Of a stretch of 64,000 nucleotides of DNA, positions 15,340 to 22,535 are shown piece by piece; within the stretch, counting starts at the first letter, position 1; every line of letters starts with the position of its first letter. The notes beneath the pieces are model-generated. The model was not told where the DNA came from. It saw nothing but the letters and a program-made list of their open reading frames with translations, and did no database searches. The stretch is from positions 1 through 64,000 of the forward strand of contig SVGP01000009.1 of assembly GCA_015056255.1 (NCBI GenBank), read 5' to 3'. The translations under genes were made by a program, and so were the position numbers. Source of the DNA: Clostridiales bacterium (lineage in GTDB: Bacteria; Bacillota; Clostridia; Christensenellales; Aristaeellaceae).

Positions 15340-16002
15340 ATGAAAGAATATCCGCAGGAATTGGAGCTGGACACGATCTACTATCGACTCCCGCGTAACG
15401 GAAAGTACGTCAACATTTGCTTTACCGATCAGACAGAAGAAGAGCAGATGGGCTTCCTCAACGCGCTAACTGAGTCGGGCCTCAGGCGTATGTGCATGGA
15501 GCTGGCACGAGTGGCTAGAGCCCAGGGTCTGAGGAGCCTTCGGCTTGAAGAAGCAATGAAGCAGCGAGTGCTGCTTGACAGCATTTCGATGAAAGATGAT
15601 TTTTCGTGCATGAGGCTGAACAAACAAGCGCCTTTCGGCTATAACCTTGACGGCACGGTCAATGAGCGCGAGGCTGAGGTTGTGCGGTTTGTTTTTACCA
15701 AGTCTCACGAATACTTCTTCAACATCCCTCAAGGCCTGTTAGATGAAGCGCATGCCTGGGCCGCATCCGAAGGGATTACGCTAAACGATGAGGAAGCGGC
15801 TGATATGGCCAGGGCCAGAATCACTGCTTACATCGCTACCGAGGTGCGGGAGAAATTCCCGGATGTGAAATTCAGAAAGGCCGCCCCGTCGAAGAGCAAG
15901 TATCCGTTCGGGATGAAGTACCCATCGCGTTCCTATGCAAGCGAAGAAATGATTGATCACGACCTCTACGCTCAGGTTGCGGCCATCATCGCTAAGAGCT
16001 AA
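15340..16002 (+). CDS. Phage protein with a serine-recombinase-like motif
   Basis: The 220-residue protein is mostly helical and of unknown role. Around residue 97 it contains APFGYNLDGTVNEREAEVVR, which closely resembles the opening of the recombinase domain of large serine recombinases (GY, then E-A-E-V-V/I). The N-terminal catalytic resolvase domain with its nucleophile serine and the zinc ribbon are absent, and a second PFGMKYPSRSY motif near residue 190 resembles a repeat of the first. It could be a decayed or captured recombinase piece, or a helper protein that mimics this domain. AAGGAGG stands five bases before the ATG. It is the last gene of the plus-strand phage run. Confidence 0.6.
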   Translation: MKEYPQELELDTIYYRLPRNGKYVNICFTDQTEEEQMGFLNALTESGLRRMCMELARVARAQGLRSLRLEEAMKQRVLLDSISMKDDFSCMRLNKQAPFGYNLDGTVNEREAEVVRFVFTKSHEYFFNIPQGLLDEAHAWAASEGITLNDEEAADMARARITAYIATEVREKFPDVKFRKAAPSKSKYPFGMKYPSRSYASEEMIDHDLYAQVAAIIAKS

Positions 16003-16003
16003 A

Positions 16004-16027
16004 CCCAGGCCCTGGGAGCGAGTTTTT
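16004..16027 (+). terminator. Weak terminator after the phage gene run
   Basis: CCCAG/CTGGG form a short stem with a 3-base loop; AGCGAGTTTTTT follows. The stem is short and the T tract is displaced by six bases, so efficiency is uncertain. Confidence 0.4.
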
Positions 16028-16057
16028 TCGACGAATAATTGAGTTACTTAAAATAAA

Positions 16058-16112
16058 GCCCCTCTTGCTTTTCTGCAACAAATTGTGTAAACTGTAGAAA
16101 AGCAAGAGGGGC
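16058..16112 (-). terminator. Long perfect inverted repeat, terminator of converging genes
   Basis: A 17 bp perfect stem (GCCCCTCTTGCTTTTCT and complement) surrounds a 21-base loop. On the minus strand it is followed by TTTATTTT, and on the plus strand by GTTTG, so it mainly serves transcripts coming from the peptide genes on the right. Confidence 0.65.
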
Positions 16113-16193
16113 GTTTGCTGGATCAATGGTGATCAGCCTGGTTTTTGATTCTTTGCGCGGTTTTTTCCCCTTTACCCCCAATTTTGCCCCATT

Positions 16194-16322
16194 TTACCCC
16201 TGGGGGAAAGAAAATCGGGAGTTCCGTGAGATTGTATCAATTACTACCACCAGAGCCAGCGAACACAGGGGCAGCATACAAGCTGCCAGCATGAAACAAA
16301 GCAGTTTCCGCATGTTCTTCAT
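16194..16322 (-). pseudogene. Signal-peptide start of a secreted protein, cut short
   Basis: A good ribosome site (GGAGG, seven bases) precedes an ATG that opens MKNMRKLLCFMLAACMLPLC, a textbook signal peptide, but only 42 residues follow before a stop, and the last fifteen (after VVV) are unlike a secreted protein. The change of character falls near 16240. The most economical reading is that this is the 5' end of a secreted-protein gene whose remainder has been replaced by the phage-like DNA. It faces the same way as the arylsulfotransferase fragment at 11415, which lacks exactly such a start. Confidence 0.5.
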
Positions 16323-16376
16323 TTTCTTTCCTCCATCTTCATTGAGGGCGCAGTATGACCCGCATGCGCCGGCCGT

Positions 16377-16556
16377 TTAATTCTGAGATTTGCCCTGACC
16401 GCCAATGGGGCAGACACAACGGTCCTTGCCGCTTTCCCCGGCGCTCACGCCATACACGGCGCAAGCGCAAAAGTCATCCTTGCCGCCGGCTTTTCCGCCG
16501 CCGACCATCGCACAAAAGCACAGCTTTCTGCCATTATCTTTCCGTTGTCGAATCAT
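16377..16556 (-). CDS. Possible cysteine-rich small peptide
   Basis: A 59-codon frame encodes a Cys- and Gly-rich product with pairs CFC, CAC and CVC, a GGG and GG motif and no membrane segment. It lies 47 bases after the peptide gene at 16604 on the same strand, in a row of small peptide genes. The ribosome site is weak and the high GC could create such a frame by chance, so it is only a candidate. If real it would be a short secreted or modified peptide; the usual ELEKVVGG-type leader is absent. Confidence 0.35.
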   Translation of the reverse strand: MIRQRKDNGRKLCFCAMVGGGKAGGKDDFCACAVYGVSAGESGKDRCVCPIGGQGKSQN

Positions 16557-16603
16557 GCGCCAACGGATACACCCGCAGGAATGACCCTATCCTGTCATGC
16601 GAA

Positions 16604-16864
16604 TCAATAGATCTCGCAGGCGAAATCTGCTCTTCTTTCTATATGTCCGCAGCAATCCGTTTTTATATCGAGAAAGTAATGCTGTTCTTTCTCATACCAT
16701 GTTATTCCTACGATGGTGCCATAGGAATACATCGCAAGCTTACCGCAGCCGGGGCAATAGCGAATCATACGGGCATTGGCCACCACATGATCACCGATAT
16801 TAAAGCCGCCCACCACTTTTTCCAGTTCAGCGTCGTTCATTTCGATCTTCTTGTTTTCTTCCAT
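16604..16864 (-). CDS. Double-glycine leader peptide with zinc-ribbon-like core
   Basis: This 86-residue product begins with a 20-residue bacteriocin-type leader, MEENKKIEMNDAELEKVVGG, whose Leu-Glu-x-Val-x-Gly-Gly end is the recognition site of C39 peptidases. The predicted core has CPGCG about 18 residues after the cut and CCGH further on, a Cys-x-x-Cys ... Cys-Cys-x-His arrangement suited to metal binding. AAAGGAG is eight bases before the chosen ATG, and the longer in-frame start is not supported. Two neighbours (17341 and 17647) have the same design. No transporter is adjacent; the C39 transporter at 60141 could process it. Function unknown, antimicrobial or signalling role possible. Confidence 0.75.
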   Translation of the reverse strand: MEENKKIEMNDAELEKVVGGFNIGDHVVANARMIRYCPGCGKLAMYSYGTIVGITWYEKEQHYFLDIKTDCCGHIERRADFACEIY

Positions 16865-17077
16865 GATACGGTCTCCTTTCAAATCGGTTCGTCGGATGAT
16901 TGACTTCATAAAGCGCCAAGGCTGAAATGATCCCAAAAGCGCTTGGCCGGTTACTCTTGAAACCGGCTGTCTGTCCTTTTAGCAGTCAGTATCTGTGGGC
17001 GCAGGCTGCAGGCTGGTCAGTGTAGTTTGCAGATCAATTTGTCGCTGAAACAGAACCTATCATCTGTGCCGCACTCT

Positions 17078-17302
17078 TTACGGCCGGCGCTCCCGATCGT
17101 CAGATGGAAGAGCATGCCTGCCAAGCAATACCTCGGAATTCACGGTTGGGACGCAGGTGTCGCCCGCTGCGCTGATCTGCTCCAGATCATCATCGGACAA
17201 AATCGCCCTATCACAGCAGCCTTCATCCTTACAGGCGTTATCCCTGGGCCCGGGATTTTACTGCAGTTTTCGGACATCAGCATCTTTTGAATACTTATTC
17301 AT
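17078..17302 (-). pseudogene. Double-glycine-type peptide gene with in-frame stop
   Basis: From an ATG with AGAGGA five bases upstream, the frame reads MNKYSKDADVRKLQ, meets TAA, then continues for another 59 codons in the same frame. The downstream part holds a leader-like ILSDDDLEQISAAG followed by a short core with one Cys and ends in DRERRP. The leader pattern, strand and position match the neighbouring peptide genes, so this is probably a fourth member inactivated by one stop; a recoded stop or a sequencing error is possible. No other start with a good ribosome site is seen after the stop. Confidence 0.55.
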
Positions 17303-17340
17303 CGTTATCCTCTTTTCTCCAATACATGTGCAGGCGTTAC

Positions 17341-17607
17341 TTAACCCAGAATCTCCGTTTCGATGATGCTGGACTTATGGCCGCAGCATTTCCGCTCGAC
17401 CCAATAGAGCGTTTTTCCATTCAGCACACCGCGTATGCCGGTGATGGTAACATCGTAATTTTTTAGAAGTCTTCCGCAGTTCGAGCAGTAAGCGATCATA
17501 TCGGGGGAGCATTGTACCGTATCGCCGACTTTGTATCCGCCGACCACCTGCTCCAGATCTCTGTCGTTCAGTTCTTTGATATTGATGTTCTCATTAAGCT
17601 CCTTCAT
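17341..17607 (-). CDS. Double-glycine leader peptide with zinc-ribbon-like core
   Basis: The 88-residue product is a close relative of the peptide at 16604. Its 24-residue leader ends in NDRDLEQVVGG, and the core starts YKVGDTVQCSPDMIAYCSNCG and contains a later CCGH, again a two-Cys plus Cys-Cys-x-His pattern. Both cores also share a KVGD/NIGD start and a central beta segment. AAAGGAG is eight bases before the ATG. Tandem paralogues with a conserved leader and a more variable core are typical for diversifying exported peptides. No maturation enzyme lies nearby. Confidence 0.75.
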   Translation of the reverse strand: MKELNENINIKELNDRDLEQVVGGYKVGDTVQCSPDMIAYCSNCGRLLKNYDVTITGIRGVLNGKTLYWVERKCCGHKSSIIETEILG

Positions 17608-17646
17608 GTAAGCGGCTCCTTTCGCTTCTGGTCCCGGCGATTTTCG

Positions 17647-17838
17647 TCAAAAACCGCCGAGCTGTTCCTCTTCGCTTGCGCCGCAGCAGGGGCAGGCTTT
17701 TCCAATTTCCATATACTTATAACCGCAGCGGACGCAGGGAGGCGTTGCGGCGTAATAGTTGGGATCGTGGTCCTCACAGCCGCCGGTTACCTCTTTCAGC
17801 CGTTCATCCGTCAATTCAAGCTTTTTCTTATCTTCCAT
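17647..17838 (-). CDS. Double-glycine leader peptide, short zinc-ribbon core
   Basis: This 63-residue peptide has a 20-residue leader, MEDKKKLELTDERLKEVTGG, with Thr-Gly-Gly at the expected processing site. The core carries CVRCGYKY and CPCCGAS, giving two Cys-x-x-Cys knuckles of a minimal zinc ribbon, and ends in EEEQLGGF. AAAAGGAG is eight bases upstream of the ATG. It is first in the row of minus-strand peptide genes; about 80 bases upstream is the hairpin repeat at 17899. Cytoplasmic rubredoxin-like roles are an alternative, but the leader argues for export. Confidence 0.72.
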   Translation of the reverse strand: MEDKKKLELTDERLKEVTGGCEDHDPNYYAATPPCVRCGYKYMEIGKACPCCGASEEEQLGGF

Positions 17839-17898
17839 CTTGACGTCTCCTTTTATTTCTGTCGCATATGCCTGAGTGTATATGGTTCATTTTACCGC

Positions 17899-17921
17899 AG
17901 GGCGGGGGCTTGCTCCCGCCG
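17899..17921. repeat. Short palindromic intergenic repeat, copy 1
   Basis: A 23-base element with GGCGGG and CCCGCC arms around GGCTTGCT, identical to the copy at 49199-49221. It forms a strong hairpin and lies between the peptide cluster and the alkylsulfatase gene. Confidence 0.7.
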
Positions 17922-17976
17922 CCTTCGTCCTTATATACGTACGAAAACGGCTGCTGTTGCGCCCGGGCAGAAACTT

Positions 17977-19998
17977 TTATGGCTCAATGATATTAAACGG
18001 CACCTGACCCTGCACGGGCACCTGATTCATGCTCTGCGCCAGCAGAGAAATAAGTTCCGTATTTCCCTCCATCGGCACGCCGTCCAGCGCACGAACGTTT
18101 CCCTGCAAAATGTACAAAAGCGCATTTTTCGGGCAGGTGACGGAAGCGTCTGCATTCTCGCGTCGGGTGTTTTCATACACCAGCAGCACGCCGTTTTTCA
18201 CATGCAGTACATGCTGCTGTTTAAGGTCTGAAAGCGTCACATTAATCGTAAAATCCTGATCCGCCATGGCCTTTTTGTCCATGAGAATGCCCATGTAGTC
18301 AAAAATCATTTGAGGCGTCATCTGAAGCACAATGCCGCCGCCCTTTTGAAGGCTCGCATTTTCCGCCTGATTTCCGTATCTAAGCTCCAGCGCGGCGGTC
18401 AGATAGGCGTTGCGCCACGGGCCGGATTCCGCCTGATAGCCCAACTGCTCCAATGCGTCAGCGCACAGAAGGCGCGCGCTTTCGTTTTCGGGATCGGCAT
18501 ACACAAGCACATTGGTAATTTCTGCAACCCACCTGTACTCGCCCCTGTCGAAATCTGTTTTCGCCATTTTGAGCACTTTATCCACGTCCCCGAGATACTC
18601 CACCCATTTCTTCGCGCTCTCCGTGGGCGTGAGGGGATTCAGGTTCACGGGATTTGCATCGTACCAGCCCATGTATTTCTGATATACCGCCTTGGAATTA
18701 TGCGAAACCGTGCCGTAATACTGGCGGGTATACCATACCTTTTCAAGCGCTTCGGGAAGCGAAATCATATTGGAAATTTCGTCCGAGGTATAGCCCTGAT
18801 TGATATAGGTAAGCGTTTGGTCGTTTATGAATTTGTAAACCGCGGCGGTGTTTTCCAGATACTCGATCAAATTTTCCCTGCCCCAGTGCGGCCAGTTGTG
18901 GGACTGGAAAACAACCTTGGCTTTCTCTCCGTAAAGGGTTATGGCTTCCGTTATGTATTTTGCCCACGCCGCGCCGTCGCGAACAGCCGCGCCGCGAAGA
19001 GTATAGAGGTTGTGAAGCGTTCCCGTGCAGTTTTCGGCCATCCAGAGCGCCTCAAAATCGGGAAGCCACGTGTTCATCTCCGCGGGCGCTTCCGTGCCGG
19101 GCGTCAGCTGAAACTCCATCGTCACGCCGTCAATTTCAATCGTTTCGCCAGTCCTTTTAATTTCATATGTCGGCGCAATGTAGGTCACTGTGCCGGTGGA
19201 CTGGCCCATGCCGATGCCCTGCGCAAGCTTTCCGGTTACGCCGGGAGTTAAAAGCACGCCGTACTGATAAATTGCGCGGCGGGTCATCGCCTTTCCGGCA
19301 TAGATGTTTTCGGAAATCGCATGCTCAGCAAACCCTTCCGGTACAATGATCGGAATTTTGCCGCTTGCAATCTGCTCATGAATGGGAAGCGAAGCGTCCG
19401 CCGCTTCTTCAGCCGTCATGATACCCGCGATTCCGCCAAAATGATCCGCATGGGGATGAGAAATGACAACAGCCTTGACCGGGTAATCGCCCAGATTTTT
19501 CTCGATCAGCGCCATTGCCGCCTGCGCGGTTTCCACACACATGGTTGCGTCAAACACAATCCAGCCGGTGTCGCCCTTTACAACCGTCAGATTTGCCATG
19601 TCATATCCGCGCACCTGATAAATGCCCTTTGTAACTTCAAAAAGCCCGTACACATGATTGTTTTTCGTGTTCTCCCAAAGAGAGGGGTTCGCGGTGTCGG
19701 GCGCTTTTTCATAATCATCCAAAAACGAATACGCGTCCTGGCTCCAGATGAGCTTACCGTCCGCATCCGTAAGCGTAAGCGATGCAGGCGCGTCGATCAG
19801 GCCGCGAACAGCGTTTTCATACTCGCTCGTGTCCTCAAAATCCAAAAGCGAGTAAAAGGCTGAATTCACCTGAATCGTATATTCCGAAGCCGGTTTAGCT
19901 TCCCGCGTCAATACCAATTCTTCCGCGCGCAATTTCGGAACACAAACAAACGACATAAAAAGTGAGAGAACGACAACAGCAGAAATCAACTTTTTCAT
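17977..19998 (-). CDS. Secreted metallo-beta-lactamase-fold alkylsulfatase
   Basis: This 673-residue enzyme resembles SdsA1/Bds1-type alkylsulfatases, which hydrolyse primary alkyl sulfates such as SDS. A signal peptide (MKKLISAVVVLSLFMSFVCV) is followed by a beta-lactamase-fold domain with the metal motif VVISHPHADHFGG near residue 180, the second metal region WMAENCTGTLHN (Glu/Asn/Cys positions) and FQSHNWPHWG. The middle is the helical dimerisation region and the last 120 residues an SCP2-like lipid-binding domain. The length is right for the family. The gene is preceded by AAAGGA and the nucleotidyltransferase gene lies upstream. With the broken arylsulfotransferase it points to sulfate-ester metabolism, for example of gut sulfated lipids. 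Confidence 0.92.
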   Translation of the reverse strand: MKKLISAVVVLSLFMSFVCVPKLRAEELVLTREAKPASEYTIQVNSAFYSLLDFEDTSEYENAVRGLIDAPASLTLTDADGKLIWSQDAYSFLDDYEKAPDTANPSLWENTKNNHVYGLFEVTKGIYQVRGYDMANLTVVKGDTGWIVFDATMCVETAQAAMALIEKNLGDYPVKAVVISHPHADHFGGIAGIMTAEEAADASLPIHEQIASGKIPIIVPEGFAEHAISENIYAGKAMTRRAIYQYGVLLTPGVTGKLAQGIGMGQSTGTVTYIAPTYEIKRTGETIEIDGVTMEFQLTPGTEAPAEMNTWLPDFEALWMAENCTGTLHNLYTLRGAAVRDGAAWAKYITEAITLYGEKAKVVFQSHNWPHWGRENLIEYLENTAAVYKFINDQTLTYINQGYTSDEISNMISLPEALEKVWYTRQYYGTVSHNSKAVYQKYMGWYDANPVNLNPLTPTESAKKWVEYLGDVDKVLKMAKTDFDRGEYRWVAEITNVLVYADPENESARLLCADALEQLGYQAESGPWRNAYLTAALELRYGNQAENASLQKGGGIVLQMTPQMIFDYMGILMDKKAMADQDFTINVTLSDLKQQHVLHVKNGVLLVYENTRRENADASVTCPKNALLYILQGNVRALDGVPMEGNTELISLLAQSMNQVPVQGQVPFNIIEP

Positions 19999-20077
19999 GG
20001 GTTCATTCCTTTACAAGTGTATTTTTTTCGATGGCAAAAAAATCCGTATTAATACAAAACACAAAGTCAAACGCCAA

Positions 20078-21343
20078 TCACATCATATCCAAATCCTTAA
20101 ATAGGTTCACGCGCTCCTTGGCGGTAGAATTGATCGTGCTTTCATCTACAACGCCTCTGGTAAGCGCACCATTTTTAACTGCGCGACCACCCCGGAAGAT
20201 CAGTCTGTGCAGCCATGCAACAGGAACAAGAACCGGATGCTTTCGGGCATAAGGGAATTTATGCTTAAGCTTTTCTACAGGCGGGAACAGCTCCGTTTTT
20301 ACTAAACCCAAGTTCCATATAAACATATAGAAATAATAGAATACTTTGCTTTTTCTTTGCAGCATGACTTGCCTGTTGTATTCATACCAACCCTCTTTGC
20401 GGTTCTCTTCATCCGAAAAGCCCATCCAGCCGCCTTCTTCAAGATCAGAAAGGATAGCCTCGATCTGCGCAGGTTTTTCTCTGCAGACGCCCGGAAAATC
20501 TTCCTTTTTAAAACCGCAATACTCAATCATCGCCCACAATATACAATTGAATACATTTTCGTATTTCAGGCTTTTAAGCGTCGTCCACGCCCTGTTAGCA
20601 TCAATCTCATGAGCATGCTTTTTGAAATATAAGGAAACGTCCAGCATCATCTGAACCGTCAAGCCTGTCATAATAAAATGCTTGATCATATGAAGCGCAA
20701 GAAAAATAAAATGGTCGGTAATCCCAAGGGTATAATATTTGCCGTCCTCTGTTTCTTTCAGCATGTGCGCCTCTGTCACAAATTCTGAACCATCCATTTT
20801 TCCGAACCAGATTTCTTCGACGATTTCGTCATACAAAATTACGTGGATTTCCACGCACCCCATCGTCGGATGATGGCAAACCGCATGATGGCCGTTTTTC
20901 CATCTGGGAGAAACGCTGAATCCCTTTGACTTCATGAATTCCAAGGCGAGATCTTCATCCTTGGGATTGACCCAGATGTCCGCATCCCCGCTCAATCTGC
21001 ACTCTGGCAGCCAATAGCAATCGGCAATTGCATATCCCTTCAGAAGCACACCGTGAATGCCTGCTTCTTCCATTTCCTCCAGAAGCTGAATGATCGCGCT
21101 TCTCTGAAGCGCATTTGAAAATGCACGGCTGCGCGCGCTTTTGATCATCGGCTCATATATCGACACAGGGCACGAAAGCTGCCGGTTGTTCTTAAGCGCA
21201 TATGCAACATAAGTGTCTACCCTATGCCTGCGGGCAATTCCGATCACTTTTTCCCAATCAATATTTTCCTCCGGTAAATCGATTGCATTGCCCGCCGCGC
21301 CCATCGCAGCAAGCGCAAGCATTTGCTGAAATTCAAGGGTCAT
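20078..21343 (-). CDS. Nucleotidyltransferase family protein (NTP_transf_5 type)
   Basis: This protein of about 421 residues matches the PF14907-type family of uncharacterised nucleotidyltransferases often found in polysaccharide and exopeptide loci. The signature is LLKGYAIADCYW followed by LSGDADIWV, where the Gly-Asp-x-Asp pair would bind metal and nucleotide, and EIHVILYD. The C-terminal half is helical. I chose the ATG near 21343 because AAAGAGG lies just before it; the longer frame overlaps the epimerase gene. It follows the two capsule-sugar genes on the same strand with 19 bases of spacing, so it probably belongs to the same operon, but its substrate is unknown. Confidence 0.78.
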   Translation of the reverse strand: MTLEFQQMLALAAMGAAGNAIDLPEENIDWEKVIGIARRHRVDTYVAYALKNNRQLSCPVSIYEPMIKSARSRAFSNALQRSAIIQLLEEMEEAGIHGVLLKGYAIADCYWLPECRLSGDADIWVNPKDEDLALEFMKSKGFSVSPRWKNGHHAVCHHPTMGCVEIHVILYDEIVEEIWFGKMDGSEFVTEAHMLKETEDGKYYTLGITDHFIFLALHMIKHFIMTGLTVQMMLDVSLYFKKHAHEIDANRAWTTLKSLKYENVFNCILWAMIEYCGFKKEDFPGVCREKPAQIEAILSDLEEGGWMGFSDEENRKEGWYEYNRQVMLQRKSKVFYYFYMFIWNLGLVKTELFPPVEKLKHKFPYARKHPVLVPVAWLHRLIFRGGRAVKNGALTRGVVDESTINSTAKERVNLFKDLDMM

Positions 21344-21362
21344 GAAGCTGCCTCTTTCCCAA

Positions 21363-22523
21363 TCAGAACTTCCGCCACACCATCTTATTGACAACGCCGG
21401 TGTAGCTCTGAATAATTTTTACTACTTTTGTTGAAACGTTTTCCTCCACATAATCCGGGACGGGAATGCCGTTGTCGCCGTTTTTATTCATTTCGACCGC
21501 GGTGTCGACCGCCTGAAGAAGGCTTGTTTCGTCGATGCCGGCCAGCACAAAGCAGCCCTTGTCCAATGCCTCTGGGCGCTCGGTGGAGGTGCGGATGCAG
21601 ACCGCAGGAAAGGGATGGCCGACGGAGGTAAAGAAGCTGCTCTCCTCGGGCAGGGTTCCGCTGTCTGAAACCACGCAGAACGCGTTCATCTGCAGGCAGT
21701 TGTAGTCGTGAAAGCCCAAAGGCTCATGCCGGATCACGCGCTTGTCAAGCTGGAAGCCGGACTTGTCAAGGCGGATGCGGCTTCTGGGATGGCAGGAATA
21801 CAGAATCGGCATATCGTATTTTTGAGCCATTTTGTTAATCGCGCCGAACAGGGAATTGAAATTCTTTTCAGTGTCGATATTTTCCTCGCGATGGGCGGAA
21901 AGGAGAATGTATCTTCCCTTTTCAAGGCCCAATCGCGCGTGGATATCGCTTTTTTCGATCTTTTCAAGATTTTCGTGAAGCACCTCGGCCATGGGCGAGC
22001 CGGTCACGTACGTGCGCTCCTTGGGAAGGCCGCAGTCCGCCAGATATCGTCTGGCATGCTCGGAATAGCACATATTGACGTCGCTGATGATGTCGACAAT
22101 CCGGCGGTTGGTCTCTTCGGGCAAGCACTCGTCCTTGCACCGGTTGCCCGCTTCCATGTGGAAAATCGGAATATGCAGGCGCTTCGCGCCGATCACGCTT
22201 AAACAGCTGTTGGTGTCACCCAGTACCAGCACGGCGTCGGGCTGGATTTCCACCATCAGCTCATAGGATTTTGCGATGATGTTGCCCATCGTTTCGCCCA
22301 GGTCCTTGCCCACGGCGTTTAAGTACACCTCCGGATCATCGAGCATCAGATCATGAAAGAAAACGCCGTTCAGATTATAGTCGTAGTTCTGACCCGTGTG
22401 CGCTAGAATGGTATCAAAATATTTGCGGCACTTTTTGATCACCGCCGCCAGACGGATGATTTCCGGACGGGTGCCGACGATAATCAAAAGCTTCAGTTTG
22501 CCATTGTTTTTAAATGCAGCCAT
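21363..22523 (-). CDS. UDP-N-acetylglucosamine 2-epimerase-like (CapG/FnlC type)
   Basis: This 386-residue enzyme belongs to the WecB/CapG family. Seen are VGTRPEIIRLA at the N-terminus, VLGDTNS, FHMEAGNRC, VDIISDVNMCYSEHARRYL, ERTYVTGSP, SAHREENID, YSCHPRSR and the SDSGTLPEES nucleotide-binding stretch. Members of the CapG/FnlC branch convert UDP-2-acetamido-2,6-dideoxy-L-talose to UDP-N-acetyl-L-fucosamine. The adjacent upstream gene encodes the reductase of the same pathway, which favours this over a plain UDP-GlcNAc 2-epimerase. The spacing to the reductase gene is 12 bases, so they form one operon. The expected dehydratase partner (CapE/FnlA) is not in the window. Confidence 0.88.
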   Translation of the reverse strand: MAAFKNNGKLKLLIIVGTRPEIIRLAAVIKKCRKYFDTILAHTGQNYDYNLNGVFFHDLMLDDPEVYLNAVGKDLGETMGNIIAKSYELMVEIQPDAVLVLGDTNSCLSVIGAKRLHIPIFHMEAGNRCKDECLPEETNRRIVDIISDVNMCYSEHARRYLADCGLPKERTYVTGSPMAEVLHENLEKIEKSDIHARLGLEKGRYILLSAHREENIDTEKNFNSLFGAINKMAQKYDMPILYSCHPRSRIRLDKSGFQLDKRVIRHEPLGFHDYNCLQMNAFCVVSDSGTLPEESSFFTSVGHPFPAVCIRTSTERPEALDKGCFVLAGIDETSLLQAVDTAVEMNKNGDNGIPVPDYVEENVSTKVVKIIQSYTGVVNKMVWRKF

Positions 22524-22535
22524 GGCGTTTCCTCC

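Noticed and set aside
16150-16215. C-run/G-run tract as an att site or functional G-quadruplex
   Set aside because: Five runs of four to five C with short spacers are visible and a quadruplex on the minus strand is possible, but no repeat of this stretch exists at the other junction and no function can be supported.
12097-16240. A complete prophage
   Set aside because: There is no integrase with catalytic residues, terminase, capsid or lysis gene, and the helicase is cut; only a fragment is present.
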